A DNA stretch of 26,375 nucleotides from a virus. Under the pieces are notes generated by a model, which made no database searches, was not told where the DNA came from, and saw only the letters and a list, made by a program, of their open reading frames with translations. This document shows, piece by piece, positions 14,268-20,478 of this stretch. The DNA lies in IMG/VR virus record IMGVR_UViG_3300042691_039013, positions 1 through 26,375 of that record, one strand, 5' to 3'. Every line of letters starts with the position of its first letter. The stretch's first letter is position 1. The position numbers were made by a program, and so were the translations under genes.

Positions 14268-14729
14268 TCATATTCTAACCAAATGATTCGCAGCATAAGT
14301 CATCATTGCTCCCAACTGTTTGTATCTCACTTTATATCCCATTCCTTCAACAAGACCTACAGCCTGTCTTAAAACTTGATTAGATTTATATTTTGGATCC
14401 GGATTTAGATCAATATCAATATATTTTGGTTTTGGTAGATTATTTTCTTTCAAATATTCCGCAACTTCAATAGATTTCCACACTTCAGTCAAAAGCCTAG
14501 CTTGTGTATTTCTTTCCATTGGAACGGTTTCTCTTGAACATAAAACGTGAGCACCATTACCCTTTGAATATAATGCAATCACAACACCATATACCGTTTT
14601 TTTGTTTGAATAACATTGTGAGTCAGATCCTATTAGTATTTCGATATTGTCCTTGGTTGATATATATTCTCTGATATATTCAATCAGGTCATCAATTTTA
14701 ACTCCTTGGAGTGTTGTGAATTTTTTCAT
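14268..14729 (-). CDS. YkuK/DUF458 family, RNase H-like fold
   Basis: 153 residues. IEILIGSDSQCYSNKKTVYG gives the first acidic motif (GSDSQ) of the DUF458 (YkuK) family, a ribonuclease H-like fold; YIDIDLNPDPKYKSNQ gives the second. The C-terminus MMTYAANHLVR is also typical of the family. Nuclease activity is predicted by fold only. It has one of the few strong ribosome binding sites in the window: AGGAGGT at 14733-14739, three bases before ATG. An ATATTTATA element lies just upstream. Confidence 0.8.
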   Translation of the reverse strand: MKKFTTLQGVKIDDLIEYIREYISTKDNIEILIGSDSQCYSNKKTVYGVVIALYSKGNGAHVLCSRETVPMERNTQARLLTEVWKSIEVAEYLKENNLPKPKYIDIDLNPDPKYKSNQVLRQAVGLVEGMGYKVRYKQLGAMMTYAANHLVRI

Positions 14730-14768
14730 TTGACCTCCTTTAATATAAATATTTTGTTTTCGTTTATG

Positions 14769-14852
14769 CGGAGGGTGGAGGTATCGATCCTCCTTGGGAA
14801 TATCCCAGCCTCAGTTTAGCAAACTGGCCATTTACCTTTCATGCAACCCTCC
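14769..14852 (-). tRNA. tRNA-Ser (GCU)
   Basis: Class II. Acceptor GGAGGGT/ACCCTCC, anticodon loop TTGCTAA (GCU), long variable arm (GGCTGGGATATTCCCA), T stem GGAGG/CCTCC with loop ATCGATA (A54 instead of T54), discriminator G. Confidence 0.85.
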
Positions 14853-14856
14853 TTTA

Positions 14857-14931
14857 TGGATGTCCCAAAAGGATTCGAACCTTTATCACAAGAGTCAAAT
14901 TCTTGTATGTTAGCCATTACACTATGGAACA
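14857..14931 (-). tRNA. tRNA-Gln (UUG)
   Basis: Acceptor TGTTCCA/TGGGACA with the U1-A72 pair typical of Gln, anticodon arm CAAGA-ATTTGAC-TCTTG (UUG), T arm AAAGG-TTCGAAT-CCTTT. Position 73 is T and CCA appears encoded. Confidence 0.87.
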
Positions 14932-14935
14932 ATTT

Positions 14936-15035
14936 GGGAGGTTCACCGGTACTCCCCCCGAGCGACTCCCGGACCCCAGTTCACGAGCTGCAAGACCCCA
15001 ACTGAAGATACTCTACTATCTTACATTCAAGTATC
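14936..15035 (-). ncRNA. Structured RNA between tRNA-Gln and a tRNA-like gene
   Basis: No ORF or standard tRNA is seen. Three helices in a row on the minus strand: GATACT/AGTATC (15030-15035 with 15007-15012), CAGTT/AACTG (15000-15004 with 14977-14981) and GGGAG/CTCCC (14966-14970 with 14936-14940). GC content is above that of nearby protein genes. The third domain contains GGGGGGAGTACC, faintly like the odd T arms of the Lys and Phe tRNAs. Confidence 0.45.
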
Positions 15036-15040
15036 AGGTG

Positions 15041-15149
15041 TAGTCAGGACAGGATTCGAACCTGTACGGTATCCGCAGATACCTCTCACTTGCGTTCTCT
15101 ACCTCATTAGGTTTCCGTGATTAACGTCTATCTTTTCCGCCACCTGACT
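15041..15149 (-). tRNA. tRNA-like gene, shell family member 1 (oversized)
   Basis: Acceptor AGTCAGG/CCTGACT, D arm GCGGAAAAGATAGACGT, a perfect variable-type hairpin GGTATC-TGCG-GATACC and T arm ACAGG-TTCGAAT-CCTGT. Where the anticodon arm should be, TCAC and GTGA enclose 27 bases (GGAAACCTAATG and on) without a T33-type anticodon loop. Anticodon not assigned. Confidence 0.6.
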
Positions 15150-15164
15150 ATATAATATTGTAGA

Positions 15165-15367
15165 AGCAATGTAGTTAATTTACACCTTCAAAAGACACTA
15201 GATTCCGTTTCTTAGTTAACTTTCCTATATTAGAATCAAATGCCTTGTCAATTAAGACCAATATTTTGAATTTGAATCAATTTCAGTTTCCTGTTTTACT
15301 CGGCTATCTCACTTCTCCATCGGAGTTCTTCCCGTGATGCTTTACGATGGCGATGATCCAAATTTTG
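15165..15367 (-). ncRNA. Non-coding stretch with long-range helices
   Basis: About 200 bases without an ORF or tRNA between two RNA genes. Visible pairings: CCATCG/CGATGG (15345-15350 with 15317-15322), and GACA plus GATTC (minus) at 15246-15249 and 15233-15237 with GAATC plus TGTC at 15201-15205 and 15194-15197. Weaker than the other structured RNAs; could also be spacer. Confidence 0.3.
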
Positions 15368-15439
15368 TAGTCCCTGAGTGAATCGAACACTCTCTATGTT
15401 GTATGTAAGACAACCGCTTTCCCACTAAGCTAAAGGACT
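15368..15439 (-). tRNA. tRNA-Val (UAC)
   Basis: Acceptor AGTCCTT/AGGGACT, anticodon arm GTTGT-CTTACAT-ACAAC (UAC), T arm GAGTG-TTCGATT-CACTC, discriminator A. Confidence 0.92.
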
Positions 15440-15444
15440 AAGTT

Positions 15445-15579
15445 AGATGATGAAGGGATACCCGTCTCGTCCCAATCTTAACGGCTTAATAATAGTTTTA
15501 CGATGCATCGGCCGAGGGTGATGTCTGTTATATAGTCTTGGAGTTTGTCGACAACTCTTCAGACATCAGACCATCATCT
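15445..15579 (-). ncRNA. Structured RNA with 8-bp and 9-bp perfect helices
   Basis: A closed structure on the minus strand: AGATGATG/CATCATCT (15572-15579 with 15445-15452, 8 bp) seals the ends; TGATGTCTG/CAGACATCA (15560-15568 with 15519-15527, 9 bp) lies inside and encloses a small hairpin GAGTT-GTCGACA-AACTC (15541-15557). The remaining part (15453-15518) contains CGATGCATCG and CCGT/ACGG pairings. No ORF, no tRNA fold. It sits between tRNA-Val and tRNA-Met and is probably co-transcribed and processed out. Confidence 0.65.
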
Positions 15580-15581
15580 TG

Positions 15582-15655
15582 TGGACTCTACAGGACTTGA
15601 ACCTGTAACTTCAAGTTTATGAGACTTGCACTCTAACCGGTTGAGTTAAGAGTCC
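15582..15655 (-). tRNA. tRNA-Met (CAU)
   Basis: Acceptor GGACTCT/AGAGTCC, D arm ACTC/GAGT with GG in the loop, anticodon arm CAAGT-CTCATAA-ACTTG (CAU), T arm ACAGG-TTCAAGT-CCTGT, discriminator A. A regular elongator-type Met or Ile(CAU) tRNA. Confidence 0.9.
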
Positions 15656-15661
15656 ATTTTG

Positions 15662-15754
15662 CTGACCAATCAGGAATTGAACCTGAATCCCCCGACCCTT
15701 AGCACCTCCGTATGGGAGGCCTCCAGGGCCAGTGTGCCCATTACACCATAGTCA
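15662..15754 (-). tRNA. tRNA-like gene with 29-nt anticodon loop, anticodon unassigned
   Basis: Acceptor TGACTAT/TTGGTCA (last pair mismatched), D stem TGT/ACA, anticodon stem TGGCC/GGTCG, T arm TCAGG-TTCAATT-CCTGA, discriminator G. The anticodon loop (15698-15726) is 29 bases and holds its own hairpin CCTCC-CATAC-GGAGG. If C32-T33 start the loop, GGA would be the anticodon, but the class I variable loop does not fit Ser. Gly is otherwise missing from the set. Confidence 0.6.
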
Positions 15755-15757
15755 ATC

Positions 15758-15800
15758 GGAAGTTTCGAACCTTCCAGCTTCAGGGTAATTAATCCCGAAG
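15758..15800 (-). pseudogene. tRNA 3'-half-like remnant
   Basis: Two adjacent hairpins resemble an anticodon arm (CTTCGGG-ATTAATTA-CCCTGAAG with one bulge) and a T arm (GGAAG-GTTCGAAA-CTTCC). No acceptor or D arm is present. It could be a broken tRNA or a linker RNA. Confidence 0.35.
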
Positions 15801-15804
15801 TTTG

Positions 15805-15876
15805 CGGTCCCACCGGGAATCGAACCCGGCACTTCCCCGTGACAGGGGGATATTATAGCCGATTAACTACAGGACC
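15805..15876 (-). tRNA. tRNA-Asp (GUC)
   Basis: Acceptor GGTCCTG/TGGGACC, anticodon arm TCCCC-CTGTCAC-GGGGA (GUC), T arm CCGGG-TTCGATT-CCCGG, discriminator G as expected. Confidence 0.92.
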
Positions 15877-15886
15877 TTCAAAAAAA

Positions 15887-16069
15887 GACAAGTTTTTCGT
15901 TCCCTATGAACATCATGACCGGGTTTTAATCCGGCGGTTGAATTTCGTGATTGGGTTAATTACTCCCTACTTATATCAACTCTACTCTCACCCGTCTGAC
16001 TAGTCGCGATTCAACGGGACCCTCTTGAGTATCATATACCGAGGGGTTGCACCTCAGTCTTCACTTGTC
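15887..16069 (-). ncRNA. Structured RNA closed by a 7-bp helix, followed by T-run
   Basis: Between tRNA-Glu and tRNA-Asp. Ends pair as GACAAGT/ACTTGTC (16063-16069 with 15887-15893), then seven T on the minus strand (15880-15886), like a terminator or processing end. Inside are GAGG-TGCAACC-CCTC, CCCGT/ACGGG, CCGG-ATTAAAAC-CCGG and GTTC-ATAGG-GAAC hairpins. The tRNA-sized closing helix recalls an acceptor stem, but there is no T or anticodon arm. Confidence 0.6.
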
Positions 16070-16074
16070 CTTAG

Positions 16075-16148
16075 TACTCCCGACGAGATTCGAACTCGCG
16101 ATCTTTTCCGTGAAAGGGAAACGACTTAACCGATTTGTCCACGGGAGC
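16075..16148 (-). tRNA. tRNA-Glu (UUC)
   Basis: Acceptor GCTCCCG/CGGGAGT, anticodon arm TTTCC-CTTTCAC-GGAAA (UUC), T arm CGAG-TTCGAAT-CTCG. First gene after a TATCTTTG box. Confidence 0.91.
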
Positions 16149-16158
16149 GTTTGTTTTA

Positions 16159-16166
16159 CAAAGATA
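16159..16166 (-). promoter_or_regulatory. Bacteroidota-type -7 element before tRNA block
   Basis: TATCTTTG on the minus strand, 11 bases before the tRNA-Glu 5' end at 16148. It can drive the block of RNAs from 16148 down to 14769. The TTTG upstream is at 16182-16185, only 15 bases away, so the fit is imperfect. Confidence 0.5.
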
Positions 16167-16238
16167 ATAAAAATTCTGATTCAAAAAATTTTATTTTTTA
16201 TACCTTTTGGTATTATACCATTTGGTATAAAATTTATG

Positions 16239-16320
16239 TTGGGGTAGACGGACTCGAACCGCCGAACTCCGAAGAGGGGGGATTTACAGTCCCCTGCAAT
16301 TGCCGCTATGCGATACCCCA
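16239..16320 (-). tRNA. tRNA-Tyr (GUA)
   Basis: Class II tRNA, acceptor TGGGGTA/TACCCCA, anticodon arm GGGGA-CTGTAAA-TCCCC (GUA), variable arm CCTCTTCGG-type, T arm GGCGG-TTCGAGT-CCGTC, discriminator A. Confidence 0.9.
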
Positions 16321-16327
16321 TCATCAA

Positions 16328-16873
16328 TTATTCTTCATCGGATAAGTGATAATAATAACCCTTACCCCAATAATCATCAAACTCACTTTCCAAAATTTCA
16401 CCTTCATATCTTAATCCGGTGATTAACTCAAACCTTTCACCAATTTCTGTAAGTTGGGGACTTAACTTATTTGGATCAAACTCATCACATTCAAGTTCAA
16501 ATTGAAAGAAATTTCCTTTGCTATAACTTTCAACAAAGAATTTATTTTCTCCTTCGTGAACTGATTCATGATCAAAATATTCATCCATAACATCCTGATC
16601 AAAATACCATTCATCTTGAGTTGTTGAATCAAAAATAAGGTTGTCATTTTCATCTCTAACCTCAATTACAATCTCATCAGGTCTATTATAAACACCTGTA
16701 AAAGATTCTTCTGAATCGTCAACTTGTTCTTTTCCCAATACTTCGGCAATGTCTTCATACTCCATTTGATTTAATTCGACATGACCTTCTTTAAGAAGTT
16801 TTTTCTGATCTTCGTTGATATCGTGAATCCATATATCGGCTCCACGACCTCCCAATTTGATTTTGTATTTCAT
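16328..16873 (-). CDS. Hypothetical acidic protein
   Basis: 181 residues from the ATG at 16873 (MKYKIKLGGRGADIWIHDIN). A longer frame to 16942 would run into tRNA-Leu(UAG) and is not used. The protein is strongly acidic with many aromatic residues (EWYFDQDVMDEYFDHESV, and a C-terminus YYYHLSDEE) and no membrane segment. I do not recognise the family; its acidic charge could suit DNA mimicry, which is speculation. It is flanked by tRNA genes on both sides. Confidence 0.7.
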   Translation of the reverse strand: MKYKIKLGGRGADIWIHDINEDQKKLLKEGHVELNQMEYEDIAEVLGKEQVDDSEESFTGVYNRPDEIVIEVRDENDNLIFDSTTQDEWYFDQDVMDEYFDHESVHEGENKFFVESYSKGNFFQFELECDEFDPNKLSPQLTEIGERFELITGLRYEGEILESEFDDYWGKGYYYHLSDEE

Positions 16874-16887
16874 ATTATATGTTTTAG

Positions 16888-16968
16888 TGACCCAGGAGAG
16901 ATTCGAACTCTCACGTCTTACGACATTGGTTCCTAAGACCAACGCGGCTACCGTTACGCCACCGGGCC
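16888..16968 (-). tRNA. tRNA-Leu (UAG)
   Basis: Class II with variable arm GTCGTAAGAC. Acceptor GGCCCGG/CTGGGTC, D arm GCG/CGC, anticodon arm TTGGT-CTTAGGA-ACCAA (UAG), T arm GAGAG-TTCGAAT-CTCTC, discriminator A. Confidence 0.92.
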
Positions 16969-16973
16969 ATTTG

Positions 16974-17045
16974 CGTCCCCTTTAGGATTCGAACCTAAAA
17001 CCTATTGGTTAACAGCCAATTGCTCTACCGTTGAGCTAAGGAGAC
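16974..17045 (-). tRNA. tRNA-Asn (GUU)
   Basis: Acceptor GTCTCCT/AGGGGAC, anticodon arm ATTGG-CTGTTAA-CCAAT (GUU), T arm TTAGG-TTCGAAT-CCTAA, discriminator G. Confidence 0.93.
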
Positions 17046-17050
17046 AAAAG

Positions 17051-17124
17051 TCGGGATGGCAGGATTCGAACCTACGACATCTTGGTCCCAAACCAAGCAT
17101 TCTACCGGACTGAACTACATCCCG
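17051..17124 (-). tRNA. tRNA-Pro (UGG)
   Basis: Acceptor CGGGATG/CATCCCG, anticodon arm CTTGG-TTTGGGA-CCAAG (UGG), T arm GTAGG-TTCGAAT-CCTGC, discriminator A. Confidence 0.93.
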
Positions 17125-17150
17125 AATATTCCCACAATGTCAAAGATCCA

Positions 17151-17178
17151 AAAAAAAACCCGAACTTTTATGTTCGGG
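17151..17178 (-). terminator. Intrinsic terminator after leader ORF, before tRNA block
   Basis: CCCGAAC/GTTCGGG (17172-17178 with 17159-17165) with a six-base loop, then eight T on the minus strand. It lies between the 30-codon ORF at 17208-17300 and tRNA-Pro, repeating the layout at 12972-13151. Confidence 0.85.
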
Positions 17179-17207
17179 CTTGTATTTTTTTTTACTTAAA
17201 ATTACTT

Positions 17208-17300
17208 TTACCGAACTTGCGTATATACCTCAGGCACATCATACCCATTAACACTATTTGGTGTTTCCTGTATCATTTGTATATTGAGCAAGTTTCTCAT
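17208..17300 (-). CDS. 30-residue leader ORF
   Basis: ATG at 17300 follows TATCTTTG (17318-17325) by 17 bases. The peptide starts MRNLLNIQMIQETPNS and ends YDVPEVYTQVR; no motif is known. It is followed by a strong terminator and then tRNA genes, as at 13029-13124. Its sequence is unrelated to that peptide, so the arrangement, not the peptide, may matter. Confidence 0.4.
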   Translation of the reverse strand: MRNLLNIQMIQETPNSVNGYDVPEVYTQVR

Positions 17301-17317
17301 TGTCTTATAAATATATA

Positions 17318-17325
17318 CAAAGATA
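17318..17325 (-). promoter_or_regulatory. Bacteroidota-type -7 element (TATCTTTG)
   Basis: TATCTTTG on the minus strand, 17 bases before the ATG of the short ORF at 17300. It overlaps the 3' end region of no other gene. Confidence 0.5.
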
Positions 17326-17349
17326 CGAAAGAATGTGAGTATGTCAAAT

Positions 17350-17766
17350 TTATTTTTTGAATTTCTTCTTTGCGTAGTGATAGTTGTTATAGAACTCTTC
17401 GTAATATGTAATGTCACGAGGGTATAAATTTTCTCTACCTAATCTTGATGTAAACTCATCAACGGTTGCATCGTCACCCTTCTCTTTGATATATTCATCG
17501 TAAATTTTATCCATTTTCTCTTCTCTTTCTTTTCGCGCAATTTCTTCAAATTCATATTCATCGTTGCCAAGACCTTCATAGATATAATCCATAAGATCTT
17601 GATCATCAATTTCTTCCCATCCATTTTTATAAATCCAATACTCAGAAAATTTTGAGTTTTCTCCAACCCGGATGTCAAATGTGTCACCATTTTCATCCTC
17701 AACTGTAAATTGTTTTGTCTCGGCCCAATATACCTTTTCGGGCATTTCTTTTAATTTGTAATTCAT
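17350..17766 (-). CDS. Hypothetical charged protein
   Basis: 138 residues, acidic in the middle (YEGLGNDEYEFEEIARKEREEK) with a basic C-terminus (YAKKKFKK). The first 45 residues (EMPEKVYWAETKQFTVEDEN) look beta-rich. No family recognised. It starts three bases after the stop of the gmd gene, so the two are co-transcribed. Confidence 0.7.
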   Translation of the reverse strand: MNYKLKEMPEKVYWAETKQFTVEDENGDTFDIRVGENSKFSEYWIYKNGWEEIDDQDLMDYIYEGLGNDEYEFEEIARKEREEKMDKIYDEYIKEKGDDATVDEFTSRLGRENLYPRDITYYEEFYNNYHYAKKKFKK

Positions 17767-17769
17767 ATT

Positions 17770-18744
17770 TTATTTTTTATTAAAGTGATTTAACCAGTAT
17801 TCTATCATTTCGTCAAGCATAGTTTCAAAAGTGTATTCATGTTCCCACCCCGTGGCTTTCTTCAGTTTTGTTGAATCACCTTTTAGATCTTCCAACTCTT
17901 CAGGTCTGAAATATTTTTGATCTTGTTTGATATATTGTCTCCAATCTAATCCCAATTTTGAAAAAACATATTCACATAAATCTTGTACTGAATGAGATAT
18001 ACCTGTAGAACAAACAAAATCGTCTGATTTGTCTAATTGTAAAATCATCCACATTGCCTTAACATAATCCTTTGCATGTCCCCAATCTCTTGTTGCATCC
18101 AAATTACCTAATTTCAATTCATTTGATAATCCAAGTTTAATTTTTACCGCTTCTTTACAAACTTTATTTGTTACAAAATTAGTTCCTCTTCTTGGGGATT
18201 CGTGATTGAATAAAATTCCATTTGATACAAACATGTTGTATGAATTTCTATAATTCCTTGATATATTATATGAGAAAACTTTTGCACAACCGTATGGTGA
18301 TACCGGATTCATTGGTGTTGTCTCTCTTTGAAATCCATCAATATCAATACAATTACCAAACATTTCTGATGATGACGCTTGATATATTTTTGTATTTGGT
18401 TTGATCAACCTAACCGCTTCAAGTAAATTTAAAGTACCAAGTCCAGTAACCTGTGATGTATAAATTGGTTGATCAAATGATATTCTAACATGAGATTGAG
18501 CCGCCAAATTATAAATTTCATCAGGTTGTGTTTTCTGAATCACATAGATTAAAGAAGATAAATCAGTCATATCCGCATAAAATAATTCTATTTTGTCATA
18601 GATTTCATCTAACCTATATGTTTGATTTTCAGCGACAGAATTTCTTTTTAATATTCCAAAAACTTTATAATTTTTTTCAATCAAGAACTCAGATAAGTAT
18701 GATCCATCTTGTCCATTTATTCCTGTAATAAGCGCCTTCTTCAT
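17770..18744 (-). CDS. gmd: GDP-mannose 4,6-dehydratase
   Basis: 324 residues, close to the usual size for bacterial enzymes (about 350). Rossmann motif TGINGQDGSYL at residues 7-17; NLAAQSHV; SSSEMFG with catalytic Ser/Glu; SPYGCAK with the Tyr-xxx-Lys pair; NGILFNHESPRRG and GNLDATRDWGHAKDYV, both signatures of GMD. It converts GDP-mannose to GDP-4-keto-6-deoxymannose, the first step to GDP-fucose, GDP-rhamnose or GDP-perosamine. No partner epimerase or transferase is in this window; the product may be finished by host enzymes, for surface-glycan change or nucleotide-sugar use. Confidence 0.95.
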   Translation of the reverse strand: MKKALITGINGQDGSYLSEFLIEKNYKVFGILKRNSVAENQTYRLDEIYDKIELFYADMTDLSSLIYVIQKTQPDEIYNLAAQSHVRISFDQPIYTSQVTGLGTLNLLEAVRLIKPNTKIYQASSSEMFGNCIDIDGFQRETTPMNPVSPYGCAKVFSYNISRNYRNSYNMFVSNGILFNHESPRRGTNFVTNKVCKEAVKIKLGLSNELKLGNLDATRDWGHAKDYVKAMWMILQLDKSDDFVCSTGISHSVQDLCEYVFSKLGLDWRQYIKQDQKYFRPEELEDLKGDSTKLKKATGWEHEYTFETMLDEMIEYWLNHFNKK

Positions 18745-18751
18745 TTTTATT

Positions 18752-18955
18752 TTATTTTTTATATGTTTCGTTGTAGTATTGTTCTCCTGTTAAAAATTCA
18801 CCAAGCTCGTTTGTTGAAGCATCTTCATTAGCCTCTATTATCTGATCCTTAAACATTTGATTGGCATGTTCAATAATATGAGAAGGTATTCCCCTACAAG
18901 GTGCTTGAAGTTGTGCAGCCAACCATTCTACTACTGTGTGTTTTTTATTTTCCAT
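18752..18955 (-). CDS. AVEWL-family small protein, paralogue A
   Basis: 67 residues. It shares a layout with the gene just upstream: VVEWLAAQL, IIEHANQMFKDQII and a C-terminal EQYYNETYKK. This pattern (xVEWL, then I..A..ME..QII, then eqYYnetY) is common to small proteins of unknown role in Bacteroidota phages. It overlaps the 3' end of the next gene (18945-19280) by 11 bases, showing an operon. Confidence 0.72.
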   Translation of the reverse strand: MENKKHTVVEWLAAQLQAPCRGIPSHIIEHANQMFKDQIIEANEDASTNELGEFLTGEQYYNETYKK

Positions 18956-19280
18956 AAGTTTCGTTGTAGTATTGTTCTACAATCTTTTGTCCATTTTTAT
19001 AAGCATTTATTATCTGCTCCTTCTCCATTTGTTTGGCTTGTTCAAGTAAAGAAACAAGTTCAATATGATTAGACTCATGTATCATATCAGTAACCTTGTC
19101 TACTAACCATTCTACTGCTGTTTGTTTCATATAAGAACCACTGAACTCAGTCCTTTTTGGTGGGTCAAAGTTTTTACTCAACCACTCCCACGGATCTAAC
19201 GCATCGGTAAATGGTCCTCCGAAAGGTGGAAATTGATCGTTGGAATATTCTTCTTTCAATTCTTCCCAAGTATGTGACAT
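18945..19280 (-). CDS. AVEWL-family protein, paralogue B
   Basis: 111 residues. Residues 1-48 are unique (MSHTWEELKEEYSNDQFPPF); residues about 49-111 repeat the family domain: TAVEWLVDKV, LLEQAKQMEKEQIINAYKNG, EQYYNETYGK. Tandem duplication of this domain explains the two adjacent genes; a third, shorter relative is at 23150-23362. Function unknown. Confidence 0.72.
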   Translation of the reverse strand: MSHTWEELKEEYSNDQFPPFGGPFTDALDPWEWLSKNFDPPKRTEFSGSYMKQTAVEWLVDKVTDMIHESNHIELVSLLEQAKQMEKEQIINAYKNGQKIVEQYYNETYGK

Positions 19281-19342
19281 AGTTTATTTTTTTTATTATT
19301 TCCTTACTTATAGTCCAAATATCAAAACAAATATAAACCTTT

Positions 19343-19708
19343 TTATTCAATTACCCCCGGAATCATTGAGTCAATCATCCGGTTAACAATTGCTTGAGAC
19401 ATAGAAACATTTTCCTGACTTAAATTCTTAAGTTCTTCTAAACTCATCACAACAACTTCACCATAACTTGATATCATATGATCCGGGTTGTTGGTGTAAA
19501 CTTCAACGATCCCATTATCACCATAATATTCATCACAAAGTTCCTGAGCGGAAAAAGAATTGGAGTGCATATCCCAAGTTATGGAACCATAACACCGGAG
19601 TTTAGTTAGATAGAGGAACCCATCGGAAGTTTGTCTAATTTGTTCCCTTACTTCGTAAAGTTCATCTTCTAATCTACGCAATTTCTTGATCAGGTCCTTC
19701 ATTTCCAT
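19343..19708 (-). CDS. Hypothetical protein with N-terminal coiled coil
   Basis: 121 residues from ATG 19708 (MEMKDLIKKLRRLEDELYEV). The first 30 residues predict a coiled coil; the middle (GFLYLTKLRCYGSITWDMHSN) is beta-like; the end (NRMIDSMIPGVIE) is helical. An upstream in-frame ATG would add nine residues but overlaps the neighbour's stop. No known motif. Probably co-transcribed with the gene at 19713-19916. Confidence 0.65.
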   Translation of the reverse strand: MEMKDLIKKLRRLEDELYEVREQIRQTSDGFLYLTKLRCYGSITWDMHSNSFSAQELCDEYYGDNGIVEVYTNNPDHMISSYGEVVVMSLEELKNLSQENVSMSQAIVNRMIDSMIPGVIE

Positions 19709-19712
19709 AATT

Positions 19713-19916
19713 TTATTTTTTATTAATAGTCGCAATTAATTGCATTGTCTTTGGTATTGAATCATCCTCACAAAAAACCGCATTATATTCACCATCGTTA
19801 CTACACATTTTTGTGAATTTTTCTTTTTGTTCATCAGTCATTTTAACTGGTTCATTGGTCATAAGATCAATTACACCACAATATACTAATGGTTTTTTAT
19901 CATTATCCGATTTCAT
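19713..19916 (-). CDS. Small hypothetical protein
   Basis: 67 residues, MKSDNDKKPLVYCGVIDLMT..., with a repeated charged middle (DEQKEKFTKMCSNDGEYN). Two cysteines (13, 43, 50 region) are not arranged as a zinc site. Unknown function; overlaps the start region of the next downstream gene. Confidence 0.6.
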   Translation of the reverse strand: MKSDNDKKPLVYCGVIDLMTNEPVKMTDEQKEKFTKMCSNDGEYNAVFCEDDSIPKTMQLIATINKK

Positions 19917-19994
19917 ATCTATTTTACAATTTTTTAATTGTTTATTTTACACTTTTTTAATATGGACACTTTGTCCTGATTATTGTCCATATTT

Positions 19995-20228
19995 TTATAA
20001 TTTTGGTGTGAATCGGTACGCGGCTTCTTGTAAGATGGCGAATTGAACCATCATTAAATGTTCGTATTTATTTCCACCAACAATATCTTGAAGTATTTTA
20101 CATTTCTGACGAACAACCCCATCTTCACGAATAATACCTTTAAGATTATCCTCTTTCATTTCTTGAATGGCTTGAGATAATTCCAAATCTGTCATCTCTG
20201 TGTAAATTTTTGTTACTTCGTTGATCAT
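19995..20228 (-). CDS. Small helical hypothetical protein
   Basis: 77 residues, mostly helical (TEMTDLELSQAIQEMKEDNL, MMVQFAILQEAAYRF). Promoter directly upstream: TTTG at 20275-20278 and TATTTTTA at 20247-20254, 20 bases apart. No family recognised. Confidence 0.65.
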   Translation of the reverse strand: MINEVTKIYTEMTDLELSQAIQEMKEDNLKGIIREDGVVRQKCKILQDIVGGNKYEHLMMVQFAILQEAAYRFTPKL

Positions 20229-20246
20229 ACTATTTGATTTAATATG

Positions 20247-20278
20247 TAAAAATACAACTTATTTTCAATACAACCAAA
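20247..20278 (-). promoter_or_regulatory. Promoter TTTGGTTGTATT...TATTTTTA
   Basis: Minus strand: TTTG, 20 bases, TATTTTTA. The spacer starts GTTGTATTG as in the other promoters of this class. It drives the gene starting at 20228. Confidence 0.6.
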
Positions 20279-20286
20279 TTTATTTT

Positions 20287-20366
20287 GTTGCGATTAGAAG
20301 ACTCGAACTTCTGAGGGGGAGCTACCCAATTCGGCTCATGAGACCGACCTTGCACCTGCATCGCAA
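20287..20366 (-). tRNA. tRNA-like gene with CAU anticodon and long variable arm
   Basis: Acceptor TTGCGAT/ATCGCAA, anticodon stem TCGGT/GCCGA with loop CTCATGA (CAU), variable arm GGGTAGCTCCC, T arm AGAAG-TTCGAGT-CTTCT. Only 12 bases lie between acceptor and anticodon stem, so the D arm is almost absent. A class II frame with CAU is not a normal Met or Ile tRNA. Confidence 0.6.
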
Positions 20367-20371
20367 TATTG

Positions 20372-20474
20372 TAGTCAGGACAGGATTCGAACCTGCATTA
20401 GCTTTATCATTCAGAGTGCCATTAGCTGTTATCTCAACCGTGAGGGTGCCGATTTACCATTAATCCACCTGACT
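20372..20474 (-). tRNA. tRNA-like gene, shell family member 2 (oversized)
   Basis: Acceptor AGTCAGG/CCTGACT, D arm GATT-AATGGTA-AATC, T arm GCAGG-TTCGAAT-CCTGT. The 53-base core between them has a CTCA-CGGT-TGAG hairpin and two copies of CATTAGCT (plus strand) but no anticodon arm that I can draw. Anticodon not assigned. Confidence 0.55.
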
Positions 20475-20478
20475 ATGG

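Noticed and set aside
15445-15579. Group I intron
   Set aside because: Too short and lacks recognisable P, Q, R and S core elements; no exon flanks.
14761-16150. GOLLD or ROOL giant RNA
   Set aside because: The region is broken by standard tRNAs and each structured piece is under 210 bases; known members of these families are several hundred bases long.
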